A stretch of DNA of 64,000 nucleotides from Candidatus Accumulibacter conexus (GTDB taxonomy: Bacteria; Pseudomonadota; Gammaproteobacteria; Burkholderiales; Rhodocyclaceae): positions 1 to 64,000 of the forward strand of contig JAGFNJ010000013.1 in the NCBI GenBank assembly GCA_017592775.1, written 5' to 3'. The notes under the pieces were generated by a model. The model saw nothing but the letters and a program-made list of their open reading frames with translations. It was not told the DNA's origin and ran no database searches. Below are positions 1 through 9,625 of the stretch, piece after piece. The translations under genes were made by a program, and so were the position numbers. Positions within the stretch are counted from its first letter, which is position 1, and each line of letters opens with the position of its first letter.

Positions 1-223
1 AATCTACGCCACTTCGCCTTGATCACGAGAGCTTCGCGGTCTCTGGCCCGCTCGCCCTGCTCGGCAGCGCCTTCTATCCGGTTCTTGTTCATCGGCTCGC
101 AGTTTCGCTCCACGCTTCCTTCCCACCATCGGTCGCCCTCAGGCAGTTGCGCTTCGCTTCGTTCGCTGTGATCAACTTACGGCGGGACTTGCACCCGCAA
201 GAGTGCGCCCATGCTGGGCGCAC
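1..223 (-). mobile_element. Group II intron, 5' portion (class C-like), truncated by window edge
   Basis: Read on the minus strand, the segment begins at 223 with GTGCGCCCAGCATGGGCGCA and continues with a GCGGGTGCAAGTCCCGC hairpin. This is the GUGYG 5' splice-site start and domain I opening of bacterial group II introns. Further in, GGAAGGAAGCG and ATGAACAAGAAC resemble conserved domain I segments of class C introns. No protein is visible here; the reverse transcriptase/maturase, if present, would lie left of the window. The base just upstream (224) follows the T-run of an intrinsic terminator, which is the target type known for class C introns. Family recognition is from memory of intron sequences, and the class assignment is an inference. 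Confidence 0.8.
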
Positions 224-224
224 C

Positions 225-253
225 AAAAAAAAGCCCGCCGGGTGGCGGGCTTT
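225..253 (-). terminator. Intrinsic terminator of the propionyl-CoA carboxylase operon
   Basis: On the minus strand a 10-bp perfect stem, AAAGCCCGCC paired with GGCGGGCTTT around an ACCC loop, is followed by an uninterrupted run of T. It lies about 30 bases after the pccA stop. A second imperfect hairpin (255-276) lies between the stop and this terminator. The group II intron begins two bases after the T-run. Confidence 0.9.
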
Positions 254-283
254 ACTGCCGGTGAGGCTACCGGCAGCGCCGGC

Positions 284-2272
284 TCACTCGAACTCGATGA
301 TCACCTGATCGACCGACAGGCTTTCGCCCGGAGCGGCAACGACCTTCTTCACCTTGCAGTCGCGCTCGGCCTTGAGAACGTTCTCCATCTTCATCGCTTC
401 GATAACCGCCAGCTTCTCGCCCGCAGCGACCTGCTGCCCGTCCGCCACCGAAACCTCGCGCAGCAGACCCGGCATTGGCGACAGCAGGAACTTCGACAGG
501 TCCGGTGGCACCTTCTTCGGCATCAGTGCCAGCATGCGCGCCGCATTGGCGGTCATCACCGTCGCCTTGACCTGCTTGCCGAAATGGACGACGCGATAGA
601 GCAGACCGATGCGCTCGAGCTGCAGACAGATCGGCGCGCCGTTGCAGGTGCCACGGAAGACGAGTTCACCGAACATCCAGTCGGAGACGAGGTCGTACTT
701 GTCGACACCATGGGTAACCGAGTAGCCACCCGGGATCGCCACGACCGAGACCGGGTAATCCTTGCCTTCCATCTGGACGACCCAGTCCTTGCCGACCTTG
801 CGCTGATGCCCGGGCATCTGGTCGCTGATCTGAACGGCACGATCGATATAGCGACGACGACCAAAAGCGGCGAGCGCGGCGAGCAGACCAGGGTCTTCGT
901 GCACGACGCAGGACTCGTCGAAGCCATTGGGGAACTCTTCGGCGATGAAAGAGGTGGTGAACACCCCCGAAAGGAAGCGCTGATTCTGCATCAACGCCGC
1001 CTGGAACGGGATGTTCGAGTCGATGCCGCGGATGACGAAAGCGTTGAGCGCGTCGCGAACGCGGATGACCGCCTGGTCGCGAGTACCGCCGTGGCAGATC
1101 AGCTTGGCGATCATCGAATCGTAGTACATCGAGATCTCGCCGCCTTCAAAGACGCCGGTATCGACCCGTACCTGGCCTTCGGCAACCTCCGGCGGCCGGT
1201 ACTTGACGAGACGCCCGACCGACGGCAGGAAGCCGCGGAACGGATCCTCGGCATTGATCCGGCACTCGATGGCCCAGCCATTGATCTTCAGATCCTCCTG
1301 GGCAAACGGCAGCTTCTCACCGGCAGCGACGCGAATCATCAGTTCCACGAGGTCCAGACCCGTGATCATCTCGGTGACCGGATGCTCGACCTGCAGGCGG
1401 GTGTTCATTTCCAGGAAATAGAACGACTTGTCCGAGCCGACGACGAACTCGACCGTGCCCGCGCTCTGGTACTGCACAGCCTTTGCCAGTGCCACCGCCT
1501 GCTCGCCCATCGCCTTGCGGATCTTTTCGTCGATGAAAGGCGACGGCGCTTCTTCGAGGACTTTCTGGTGGCGACGCTGGATCGAGCACTCGCGCTCGAA
1601 CAGGTAGATCGTGTTGCCGAAGGAGTCGGCGATGATCTGGATCTCGATGTGGTGCGGACCCTCGACGAACTTCTCGATGAACACGCGATCGTCACCGAAG
1701 CTGTTGCGCGCCTCGTTGCGGCAGGCATCGAATCCTTCCGCCGCCTCCTGGTCGTTGAAGGCAACCCGCAGACCCTTGCCGCCGCCACCGGCGGAGGCCT
1801 TGATCATCACCGGGTAGCCGATGCCGCCGGCAATCGACACCGCCTGTGCGGCGTCGCCGATCTCGGCGTTGTAGCCCGGAATGGTGTTGACCCCGGCTTC
1901 CATGGCCAGCTTCTTGGAGGCGATCTTGTCGCCCATCGCCGCCACCGAATAATGCTTCGGGCCGATGAAGACGACACCGTTCTCCTCGAGTCGGCGCGAG
2001 AACTCCTCGTTCTCCGACAGGAAGCCGTAACCCGGATGCACGGCTTCGGCACCGGTCCGCTTGCAGGCGTCGATGATCTTGTCGATCACCAGATACGACT
2101 CCTTCGATGCTGCCGGACCAATACAGACCGCCTCGTCGGCGAGCAGCACGTGCATCGAATCCTTGTCCGCTTCTGAATAGACGGCCACCGTCTTGATGCC
2201 CATCTTCTTGGCGGTCTTCATCACCCGGCAGGCAATTTCGCCCCGGTTGGCGATCAGAATCTTCTTGAACAT
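284..2272 (-). CDS. pccA: Propionyl-CoA carboxylase, biotin carboxylase/carrier (alpha) subunit
   Basis: This 662-residue protein carboxylates its own biotin with ATP and bicarbonate; the PccB partner then passes the carboxyl group to propionyl-CoA, giving methylmalonyl-CoA in the cytosol. The N-terminus MFKKILIANRGEIACRV is the biotin carboxylase start, followed by the ATP-grasp region (GGGGKG near residue 165, EMNTRLQVEHPVTE near 290). The C-terminal biotinyl domain carries EAMKMEN with the biotin lysine at about residue 628. The start was chosen at the ATG behind GGGGAGA; the reading frame stays open upstream, but that stretch overlaps pccB in another frame. It is the last gene of a leftward operon, 19 bases after pccB. 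An acyl-CoA carboxylase of related specificity is possible, but the mutase neighbour argues for propionyl-CoA. Confidence 0.95.
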   Translation of the reverse strand: MFKKILIANRGEIACRVMKTAKKMGIKTVAVYSEADKDSMHVLLADEAVCIGPAASKESYLVIDKIIDACKRTGAEAVHPGYGFLSENEEFSRRLEENGVVFIGPKHYSVAAMGDKIASKKLAMEAGVNTIPGYNAEIGDAAQAVSIAGGIGYPVMIKASAGGGGKGLRVAFNDQEAAEGFDACRNEARNSFGDDRVFIEKFVEGPHHIEIQIIADSFGNTIYLFERECSIQRRHQKVLEEAPSPFIDEKIRKAMGEQAVALAKAVQYQSAGTVEFVVGSDKSFYFLEMNTRLQVEHPVTEMITGLDLVELMIRVAAGEKLPFAQEDLKINGWAIECRINAEDPFRGFLPSVGRLVKYRPPEVAEGQVRVDTGVFEGGEISMYYDSMIAKLICHGGTRDQAVIRVRDALNAFVIRGIDSNIPFQAALMQNQRFLSGVFTTSFIAEEFPNGFDESCVVHEDPGLLAALAAFGRRRYIDRAVQISDQMPGHQRKVGKDWVVQMEGKDYPVSVVAIPGGYSVTHGVDKYDLVSDWMFGELVFRGTCNGAPICLQLERIGLLYRVVHFGKQVKATVMTANAARMLALMPKKVPPDLSKFLLSPMPGLLREVSVADGQQVAAGEKLAVIEAMKMENVLKAERDCKVKKVVAAPGESLSVDQVIIEFE

Positions 2273-2291
2273 CACTATTTCTCCCCGGGTA

Positions 2292-3824
<1,533 letters not shown>

Positions 3825-3926
3825 AAGTTCTACTCCCTAACGGTCGCGTCAATCAGAACTACTCAAACAGGTCGGAGATATCGCTGGAAATTGCCTGGCA
3901 GCCGGCTTCTAGTTCTTCTGGTGCTT

Positions 3927-4925
3927 TCAGTGTTTCAGATAGGCGAGGAGTCGTGACGCCGCGGCGCCGGGCGTTGTCCGGCCTTCGGCGACGTCGCCCG
4001 TGAGAACCGGCAGCGCCGAGCGCACCGTCGGGTGCGAGCGAAAATACTGCCGCAAACCCGAATCGATCAGATTCCACATCCAATCGACGGCCTGCCGGCG
4101 TCGCTTGTCGTCGAACTCGCCGCTGGCGATCATGGTCGTCCGATAGCGCTCGATCTCGGCCCAGAACTCGGCAATGCCGCGCTTGGCGAGAGCACTCATC
4201 GTCAGCACCGGCGGTCGCCAATTCGGACTCGTGCTGCGCAGCATGGTCAAGGCGGCGCGCATCTGGTTGCGGGCAAAGGCTGCTGCCCGTTCGTCGATAT
4301 CGGCCTTGTTGAAGACGATCAGGTCGGCGATCTCGACGATGCCCTTCTTGATCGCCTGCAGGTCATCGCCGGCATTGGGCAGCTGCAGCAGGACGAACGC
4401 ATCGACCATGCCGGCAACCGTGGTCTCGGACTGCCCGACACCGACCGTCTCGACGATGATGACATCGAAGCCGGCAGCTTCGCAGACGAGCATCGCCTCG
4501 CGCGTCTTGTCGGCGACCCCACCGAGCGACCCGGCCGACGGACTCGGGCGGATGAAGGCCTCGTCGCGCTGGCAAAGCAGCTCCATGCGCGTCTTGTCGC
4601 CAAGAATCGAGCCCCCGGAGACCGACGACGACGGGTCGACGGCAAGCACGGCAACCCGTCGGCCAGCCTCGATGAGGTAAAGGCCGAGCGACTCGATGAA
4701 GGTTGACTTGCCGGCTCCGGGAGAACCGGAGATGCCGACCCGGATCGTTCGCCCGGTATGTGGCAGCAGCGCCGCGAGCACGTGGCGTGCGCGTCGCTGG
4801 TGATCACCGTGGGTCGACTCGACGAGGGTGATGGTTTTCGCCAGCGCCCGTCGGCGACCGGCGAGAACGCCATCAACGAGATGCTGGTCGGCAGCCGAAA
4901 GACTGCCGGCAGTCGCACTGGTCAT
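3927..4925 (-). CDS. meaB: Methylmalonyl-CoA mutase-protecting GTPase MeaB (ArgK family)
   Basis: This G3E-type P-loop GTPase gates loading of adenosylcobalamin onto methylmalonyl-CoA mutase and protects the enzyme from inactivation. Visible motifs are the P-loop GISGSPGAGKSTFIE (about residues 65-79), the Walker B/switch stretch VIIVETVGVGQSE, and the NKAD base-recognition motif. Length (332) is that of bacterial MeaB. The ATG at 4925 was preferred to a GTG two codons earlier because AGGA lies seven bases before it. It starts 32 bases after the mutase stop, so the two are almost certainly co-transcribed, which supports MeaB rather than an arginine-transport kinase. Confidence 0.93.
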   Translation of the reverse strand: MTSATAGSLSAADQHLVDGVLAGRRRALAKTITLVESTHGDHQRRARHVLAALLPHTGRTIRVGISGSPGAGKSTFIESLGLYLIEAGRRVAVLAVDPSSSVSGGSILGDKTRMELLCQRDEAFIRPSPSAGSLGGVADKTREAMLVCEAAGFDVIIVETVGVGQSETTVAGMVDAFVLLQLPNAGDDLQAIKKGIVEIADLIVFNKADIDERAAAFARNQMRAALTMLRSTSPNWRPPVLTMSALAKRGIAEFWAEIERYRTTMIASGEFDDKRRRQAVDWMWNLIDSGLRQYFRSHPTVRSALPVLTGDVAEGRTTPGAAASRLLAYLKH

Positions 4926-4957
4926 ATCCACTTCCTGCTCGCCGGCAACGGAACCGC

Positions 4958-7132
4958 TCAGGTGGCGGCGTGTTGGCGTGCCTTGCGGATCTCCGCGAGA
5001 ACGGTCATCGCCGAATCCTCGATGCGTGTACCCGGGCCGAAGATGGCTTTCGCACCGGACTCGAAGAGGAAGTCGTAGTCCTGCGCCGGAATGACGCCAC
5101 CGGCAAAGACGATGATGTCATCGGCTCCCTGCTCCTTCAGCGCGCGCACGAGTGCCGGCAGCAGCGTCTTGTGGCCAGCGGCGAGAGAGGACACGCCGAC
5201 GGCGTGGACGTCGTTTTCGATCGCCAGCCGCGCAGCTTCTTCGGGCGTCTGGAAGAGCGGTCCAACATCGATGTCGAAACCGAGGTCGGCGAAGGCGGTG
5301 GCGACCACCTTGGCGCCGCGGTCGTGGCCATCCTGCCCCAGCTTGGCGATCATGATCCGTGGCCGGCGGCCCTCGTCCTCGTTGAACTTGAGGATTTCGG
5401 CCTTCAGCGTTTCCCAGCTCGCCATGCCCTCGACGACCGCACCATAGACGCCGGAGACCGTCTGCTGTGTCGCACGGAAGCGTCCGAAAACCTTTTCCAT
5501 GGCGTCGGAGACCTCGCCGACGGTCGCCCGCAGTCGCATCGCGCGCACCGCCATGTCGAGCAGGTTGCCTTCACCGCTTTCCGCACAGCGTGTCAGGTCG
5601 GCAAGCGCCGCCTCGACCTTGGCGCTGTCACGGCTTTCGCGAACCGACTTCAAGCGTGCAACCTGCGCTTCGCGGACGGCGTTGTTGTCGATGTCCCGGA
5701 TTTCGAGATCATCTTCCTTCGCCAGCTTGTACTTGTTCACGCCGACGATGACATCCTTGCCGGAGTCGATGCGCGCCTGCTTGTCGGCGGCGCAGCCCTC
5801 TATCTTCATCTTCGCCCAACCGGATTCGACGGCATGCGTCATGCCGCCCATGCTCTCGACCTCCTCGATGAGCTTCCATGCCTCATCGACCAGGTCCTGC
5901 GTCAGCTTCTCCATCATGTACGAGCCGGCCCACGGGTCGATGACGCTGGTGATGTGCGTTTCCTCCTGGACGATCAGCTGCGTGTTGCGGGCGATGCGGG
6001 CGGAGAACTCGGTCGGCAGGGCGATCGCCTCGTCGAGGGCGTTCGTGTGCAGCGACTGCGTGCCGCCGAAGACCGCGGCCATCGCCTCGATCGTCGTGCG
6101 CACGACGTTGTTGTACGGATCCTGCTCGGTCAGCGACCAGCCGGAAGTCTGGCAGTGGGTGCGCAGCATCATCGACTTCGGGCTCTTCGGCGAGAACTCG
6201 CGCATCACCTTCCACCACAGCAGCCGGGCGGCGCGCAGCTTGGCGACCTCGAGGTAGAAGTTCATGCCGATGGCGAAGAAGAACGACAGCCGGCCGGCGA
6301 ACTCGTCGACGTCGAGGCCCGAGGCCAGCGCCGTCTTCACGTACTCGCGCCCGTCGGCGATCGTGAACGCCAGCTCCAGGGCCTGCGTCGCGCCGGCTTC
6401 CTGCATGTGGTAGCCGGAAATCGAGATCGAGTTGAACTTCGGCATGTGGTGCGCGGTGTAGCCGATGATGTCGGAAATGATCCGCATCGACGGCTTCGGC
6501 GGATAGATGTAGGTGTTGCGGACCATGAACTCCTTGAGGATGTCGTTCTGGATCGTCCCCGACAGTTTCTCCTGCGGCACGCCCTGCTCTTCGGCGGCGA
6601 CGATGTAGCCGGCCAGGATCGGCAACACGGCGCCGTTCATCGTCATCGACACCGAGATCTTCTCCAGCGGGATGCCATTGAACAGGATCTTCATGTCCTC
6701 GACCGAATCGATCGCCACGCCAGCCTTGCCGACGTCGCCGGTTACCCGGGGATGGTCGGAATCGTAGCCGCGGTGCGTCGCCAGATCGAAGGCCACCGAG
6801 ACACCCTGTCCACCGGCAGCCAGCGCCTTGCGATAGAAGGCGTTCGAGGCCTCGGCAGTGGAAAAGCCGGCGTACTGGCGAATGGTCCACGGACGCACCG
6901 CGTACATCGTCGCCTGCGGCCCGCGGACGAATGGCGCCAGGCCGGGCAGGGTGTCGGTGTACTGCAGGCCGTCGACATCCTTTTTGGTATACAGAGGCTT
7001 GACGACGATCCCCTCGGGCGTCACCCAGTTCAGGGCATCGACGTTGCCACCCGGTGCGGATTTGGTGGCGGCCCTCTTCCAGGCGTCGAGATTGGCGGAA
7101 TTCGGCAGTTCAGGGCTGTTCTCGTTGGGCAT
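4958..7132 (-). CDS. scpA: Methylmalonyl-CoA mutase (adenosylcobalamin-dependent, full-length large subunit)
   Basis: This 724-residue enzyme interconverts methylmalonyl-CoA and succinyl-CoA. The substrate-binding barrel occupies roughly residues 30-550 ([11 protein letters not shown] near 80; [12 protein letters not shown], typical of the family, near 375). The C-terminal B12 domain shows DGHDRG with the cobalt-ligating histidine at about residue 603, then SSLAAGH and FAGGVIP. Catalytic and cofactor domains are on one chain, as in ScpA/MutB. The start was set at [10 protein letters not shown] because AAAGG precedes it; an in-frame start 45 bases upstream lacks that support. It heads the mutase-meaB-pccB-pccA operon. 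No methylmalonyl-CoA epimerase gene is adjacent. Confidence 0.96.
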   Translation of the reverse strand: MPNENSPELPNSANLDAWKRAATKSAPGGNVDALNWVTPEGIVVKPLYTKKDVDGLQYTDTLPGLAPFVRGPQATMYAVRPWTIRQYAGFSTAEASNAFYRKALAAGGQGVSVAFDLATHRGYDSDHPRVTGDVGKAGVAIDSVEDMKILFNGIPLEKISVSMTMNGAVLPILAGYIVAAEEQGVPQEKLSGTIQNDILKEFMVRNTYIYPPKPSMRIISDIIGYTAHHMPKFNSISISGYHMQEAGATQALELAFTIADGREYVKTALASGLDVDEFAGRLSFFFAIGMNFYLEVAKLRAARLLWWKVMREFSPKSPKSMMLRTHCQTSGWSLTEQDPYNNVVRTTIEAMAAVFGGTQSLHTNALDEAIALPTEFSARIARNTQLIVQEETHITSVIDPWAGSYMMEKLTQDLVDEAWKLIEEVESMGGMTHAVESGWAKMKIEGCAADKQARIDSGKDVIVGVNKYKLAKEDDLEIRDIDNNAVREAQVARLKSVRESRDSAKVEAALADLTRCAESGEGNLLDMAVRAMRLRATVGEVSDAMEKVFGRFRATQQTVSGVYGAVVEGMASWETLKAEILKFNEDEGRRPRIMIAKLGQDGHDRGAKVVATAFADLGFDIDVGPLFQTPEEAARLAIENDVHAVGVSSLAAGHKTLLPALVRALKEQGADDIIVFAGGVIPAQDYDFLFESGAKAIFGPGTRIEDSAMTVLAEIRKARQHAAT

Positions 7133-7244
7133 GACGGAACCTTTCAGGAAATCTGTGGATTGGGGCGGGCAGGCCAAGTGGCGACGCCGCAGCCGTGGTA
7201 TTCGTGGCGGGAGACGCGCTGCCTAGCGCAGCCTGTTCGAGCTC

Positions 7245-7273
7245 TTGACACCCCGCCCATCGAATAATACTGT
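7245..7273 (+). promoter_or_regulatory. Predicted sigma-70 promoter for the GntR-type regulator
   Basis: A perfect -35 hexamer TTGACA is followed, 17 bases later, by TACTGT (weak -10). It points towards the regulator about 60 bases downstream and overlaps the opposing mutase promoter. Confidence 0.5.
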
Positions 7274-7293
7274 ATCCATAATTATGAAAGCAA
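7264..7293 (-). promoter_or_regulatory. Predicted promoter of the methylmalonyl-CoA operon with an overlapping inverted repeat
   Basis: On the minus strand TTGCTT is separated by 18 bases from TATTAT, a reasonable sigma-70 promoter for the mutase gene about 130 bases further on. The same stretch holds ATAAT (7264-7268) and ATTAT (7281-7285) as an inverted repeat. Its place between divergent genes makes it a candidate operator for the adjacent GntR-family protein; that role is inferred. Confidence 0.45.
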
Positions 7294-7333
7294 GTTTCCG
7301 GAATCCTGATTCACCGTATGAAGAAGAACAGCC

Positions 7334-8008
7334 ATGGCGCCGAGTCGGATAGCGCAGACGGCCCTCTACCAGGAAGTCGCCGAGCGGCTGCGACAGCGGA
7401 TTTTTGCGCACGAACTGTTGCCCGGAATCCGCATCGACGAACAACAGTTGGCGGTCGAGTATGGCATCAGCCGGACGCCACTGCGTGAAGCGCTGAAGGT
7501 GCTCGCCGCCGAAGGGCTGGTCACCCTGCGGCCACGCCGCGGGGCCTTCGTCACCGAGATCTCGGACCAGGATCTGGACGAGATCTTTCCCCTGATGGCG
7601 ATGCTCGAGGGACGCTGCGCCCTCGAAGCGACGACAAGAGCAAGGCCGGAGCAGATCGCCCGGCTCGAGGCACTGCATCGCCAGTTGCAGCGCTTTGCCG
7701 CCAGCAACCAGATCGGACGCTTCTTTGAAACCAATCAGGAGTTCCACTTCCACATCCAGGAAATGTCCGGCAACCGCTGGCTGCGACAGGTGATCCAGGA
7801 CTTGCGCAAGGTGCTCAAGCTCACGCGGCTGTTTTCGTTGAGCATCGACGGCCGGCTGCAGCAATCGCTGGACGAGCATGCCGGCATCCTCGAGGCGATC
7901 AAGGCCGGCGATGCACCGCGCGCACAGACGATGATGCACGACCACATCCTTGCCGGCCGCCAGGCGCTGGCGCGCGGCACGGTCGTGAAGGCCGTGGCCG
8001 TGTCATGA
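7334..8008 (+). CDS. GntR-family transcriptional regulator, FCD subfamily
   Basis: This 224-residue DNA-binding regulator has an N-terminal winged helix (about residues 10-76; YGISRTPLREALKVLAAEGLV is the recognition segment) and an FCD effector domain (about 85-215). The FCD metal/ligand residues are recognisable in NQEFHFHIQEMSGN and in the EHAGILEAIKAGD...MMHDHI segment. FCD regulators commonly sense organic acids or acyl compounds. Divergent placement next to the mutase operon suggests that it controls propionate/methylmalonate metabolism, probably as a repressor; this is inferred from position only. Its stop overlaps the start of the downstream hydratase gene by four bases, so the two are translationally coupled. 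Confidence 0.88.
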   Translation: MAPSRIAQTALYQEVAERLRQRIFAHELLPGIRIDEQQLAVEYGISRTPLREALKVLAAEGLVTLRPRRGAFVTEISDQDLDEIFPLMAMLEGRCALEATTRARPEQIARLEALHRQLQRFAASNQIGRFFETNQEFHFHIQEMSGNRWLRQVIQDLRKVLKLTRLFSLSIDGRLQQSLDEHAGILEAIKAGDAPRAQTMMHDHILAGRQALARGTVVKAVAVS

Positions 8009-8784
8009 GTGGCAGCATCAGGTGCACTTGCGATGGCGAGGTGGCGACCGTCACGCTATCGAATCCGGCGAAACTCAACGCCGTCGACTCCGCCATGTGG
8101 CGGCAACTGGCGCTGGTCGTCAGCGAGCTTTCTGCCGACACCCGGCTTCGCTGCCTGGTGCTGCAGGGTGAGGGAGAACAGGCCTTCGCCGCCGGCGGCG
8201 ACATCGAGGAGTTCACCAGCCAGCGTGATACCGTCGAGCATGCGATGGCTTATCACGCACAGGCGGGAGCCGCGCTGCAAGCGGTCGGCGACTGCCCCCT
8301 GCCGACGATCGCGCTGATCCAGGGCGCCTGTATCGGTGGTGGCCTGGAGATCGCCGCCCAATGCGATCTGCGCATCTGCGGTGAGTCTGCCCGCTTTGGC
8401 GCACCGATCAACCGGCTCGGTTTCTCGATGTATCCGGTCGAGATGCTGGCGCTGTTGCGCCTTGCCGGTGCGGCGACGATGCGCGAGCTGCTCCTCGAGG
8501 GCCGTATCCTGGGAGCGGCCGAGGCCCTCGCCAAGGGACTCGTGACGCGTGTCGTCGCCGACGGGGCAGTTGCCGCGGAAGCCGCCGCCACAGCCCGGCG
8601 AATCTGCCAGGGAGCGCCGCTGGTCGCGCGCTGGCACAAGCAGCTGCTGCGCCGTCTGCAACAGGATCTGCCGCTGCGCGAAGAGGAGTTGCGCGATTCC
8701 TTCGCCTTCCTCGAGACAGCGGACTACCGTGAGGGGCTGGCGGCCTTTCTCGCCAAGCGGGCACCGAGGTTTCGCGGCTGCTGA
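8005..8784 (+). CDS. Enoyl-CoA hydratase/isomerase family protein
   Basis: This 259-residue crotonase-fold protein has the oxyanion-hole segments FAAGGDIEEF (about residues 53-62) and GACIGGGLEIAAQCD (about 103-117). The first catalytic glutamate of hydratases is kept (the E in GGGLE). The second, normally in a GxPE motif, is not: here the segment reads FGAPINRLGFSMYP. The reaction may therefore differ from simple enoyl-CoA hydration. The gene is coupled to the GntR regulator by an ATGA overlap and faces the methylmalonyl-CoA operon, so an acyl-CoA of that pathway is a plausible substrate. No specific product name is justified. Confidence 0.85.
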   Translation: MSGSIRCTCDGEVATVTLSNPAKLNAVDSAMWRQLALVVSELSADTRLRCLVLQGEGEQAFAAGGDIEEFTSQRDTVEHAMAYHAQAGAALQAVGDCPLPTIALIQGACIGGGLEIAAQCDLRICGESARFGAPINRLGFSMYPVEMLALLRLAGAATMRELLLEGRILGAAEALAKGLVTRVVADGAVAAEAAATARRICQGAPLVARWHKQLLRRLQQDLPLREEELRDSFAFLETADYREGLAAFLAKRAPRFRGC

Positions 8785-8807
8785 TCGGCGGTCACGCCAG
8801 CAGCCGC
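8774..8807. terminator. Stem-loop shared by two convergent gene ends
   Basis: A perfect 10-bp stem, GCGGCTGCTG paired with CAGCAGCCGC, has a 14-base loop. It spans the stop codons of both the hydratase-like gene (plus strand) and the permease gene (minus strand). There is no T-run on either side, so it may be a bidirectional weak terminator or an mRNA 3'-end stabiliser. Confidence 0.5.
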
Positions 8808-9592
8808 CAGAGCATCCGCGCCGCGAGCACGACCAGCAGTCCGGCAAAGAGACGTTTCAGGGTCGCCACCGGCAGGCTGTGCGCCAGCTTCGCACCGAAC
8901 GGTGCCATCAGCATGCTGCTCGGCACGAGCCAGAGGAAGGCGGGCAGGTAGATGTAACCGACACTCCCCGCCGGCAGCCCGGGATGCTCCCAGCCGTTGA
9001 AGAGATAGCCCAGCGAACCGCCAACGGCGATCGGGAAGCCGATCGCCGCCGAGGTGCCGATGGCGTTGTGGACGCGGACGTTGCACCAGGTGAGGAAGGG
9101 GACGGTCAGCGACCCGCCGCCGATCGACACCAGCGCCGAAACGCCACCGATGCCGACGCCGACGACGAGGACGGCAGCCCGTCCCGGCAGTTCGCGCGCG
9201 GCCTTCGGCTTCAGGTTGAAGACCATCTGCACCGCCACCAGCGAGACGAAGGCACTGAAGAAGATTGCCAGCGGCTGCGCCGGCACGCTCGCAGCCAGCA
9301 ACGTCCCCAGCAGCGTGCCAAGCAGAATCCCGGGCGTGATCTGAACGACGATCGGCCACAACACGGCACCATGCCGATGGTGCGCCAGCAGGCTGGAAAG
9401 CGAGGTGAACAGGATCACGGCCATCGACGTGCCGAGCGCCAGATGCAGAACCTCGGCCGCGGGAAAGCCGGCCTGCGCGGCAAAGATGATGGTCAGCGAC
9501 GGCACCATCACCAGCCCGCCACCGATTCCCAGGGCTCCTGCCGCAAAGCCGGTAAACAAGCCCAGTGCGACGTACGCCAACCACCAGCCCAA
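8792..9592 (-). CDS. TauE/SafE-family membrane permease
   Basis: This 266-residue polytopic inner-membrane protein has about eight hydrophobic segments in the two-repeat pattern of TauE/SafE (DUF81), including GLFTGFAAGALGIGGGLVMVP at the N-terminus and the matching GVGIGGVSALVSIGGGSLTVP in the second half. Family members export sulfite, sulfoacetate or other organosulfur anions; the substrate cannot be read from sequence. The start is a TTG preceded at five bases by GGGAGG; no better start lies near. It follows rfbB in the same direction with a 33-base gap, so co-transcription is possible although the functions look unrelated. Confidence 0.87.
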   Translation of the reverse strand: MGWWLAYVALGLFTGFAAGALGIGGGLVMVPSLTIIFAAQAGFPAAEVLHLALGTSMAVILFTSLSSLLAHHRHGAVLWPIVVQITPGILLGTLLGTLLAASVPAQPLAIFFSAFVSLVAVQMVFNLKPKAARELPGRAAVLVVGVGIGGVSALVSIGGGSLTVPFLTWCNVRVHNAIGTSAAIGFPIAVGGSLGYLFNGWEHPGLPAGSVGYIYLPAFLWLVPSSMLMAPFGAKLAHSLPVATLKRLFAGLLVVLAARMLWRLLA

Positions 9593-9625
9593 GGCCGCCT
9601 CCCGGAAGAAGAAACTTGCAGGCGA

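Noticed and set aside
203-2176. 657-codon open frame opposite pccA
   Set aside because: Shadow of pccA; it would also begin inside the intron end.
4970-7267. 765-codon open frame on the plus strand opposite the mutase gene
   Set aside because: Antisense to an obvious gene; high GC and codon bias give long open frames on the opposite strand. No family-like sequence is seen.
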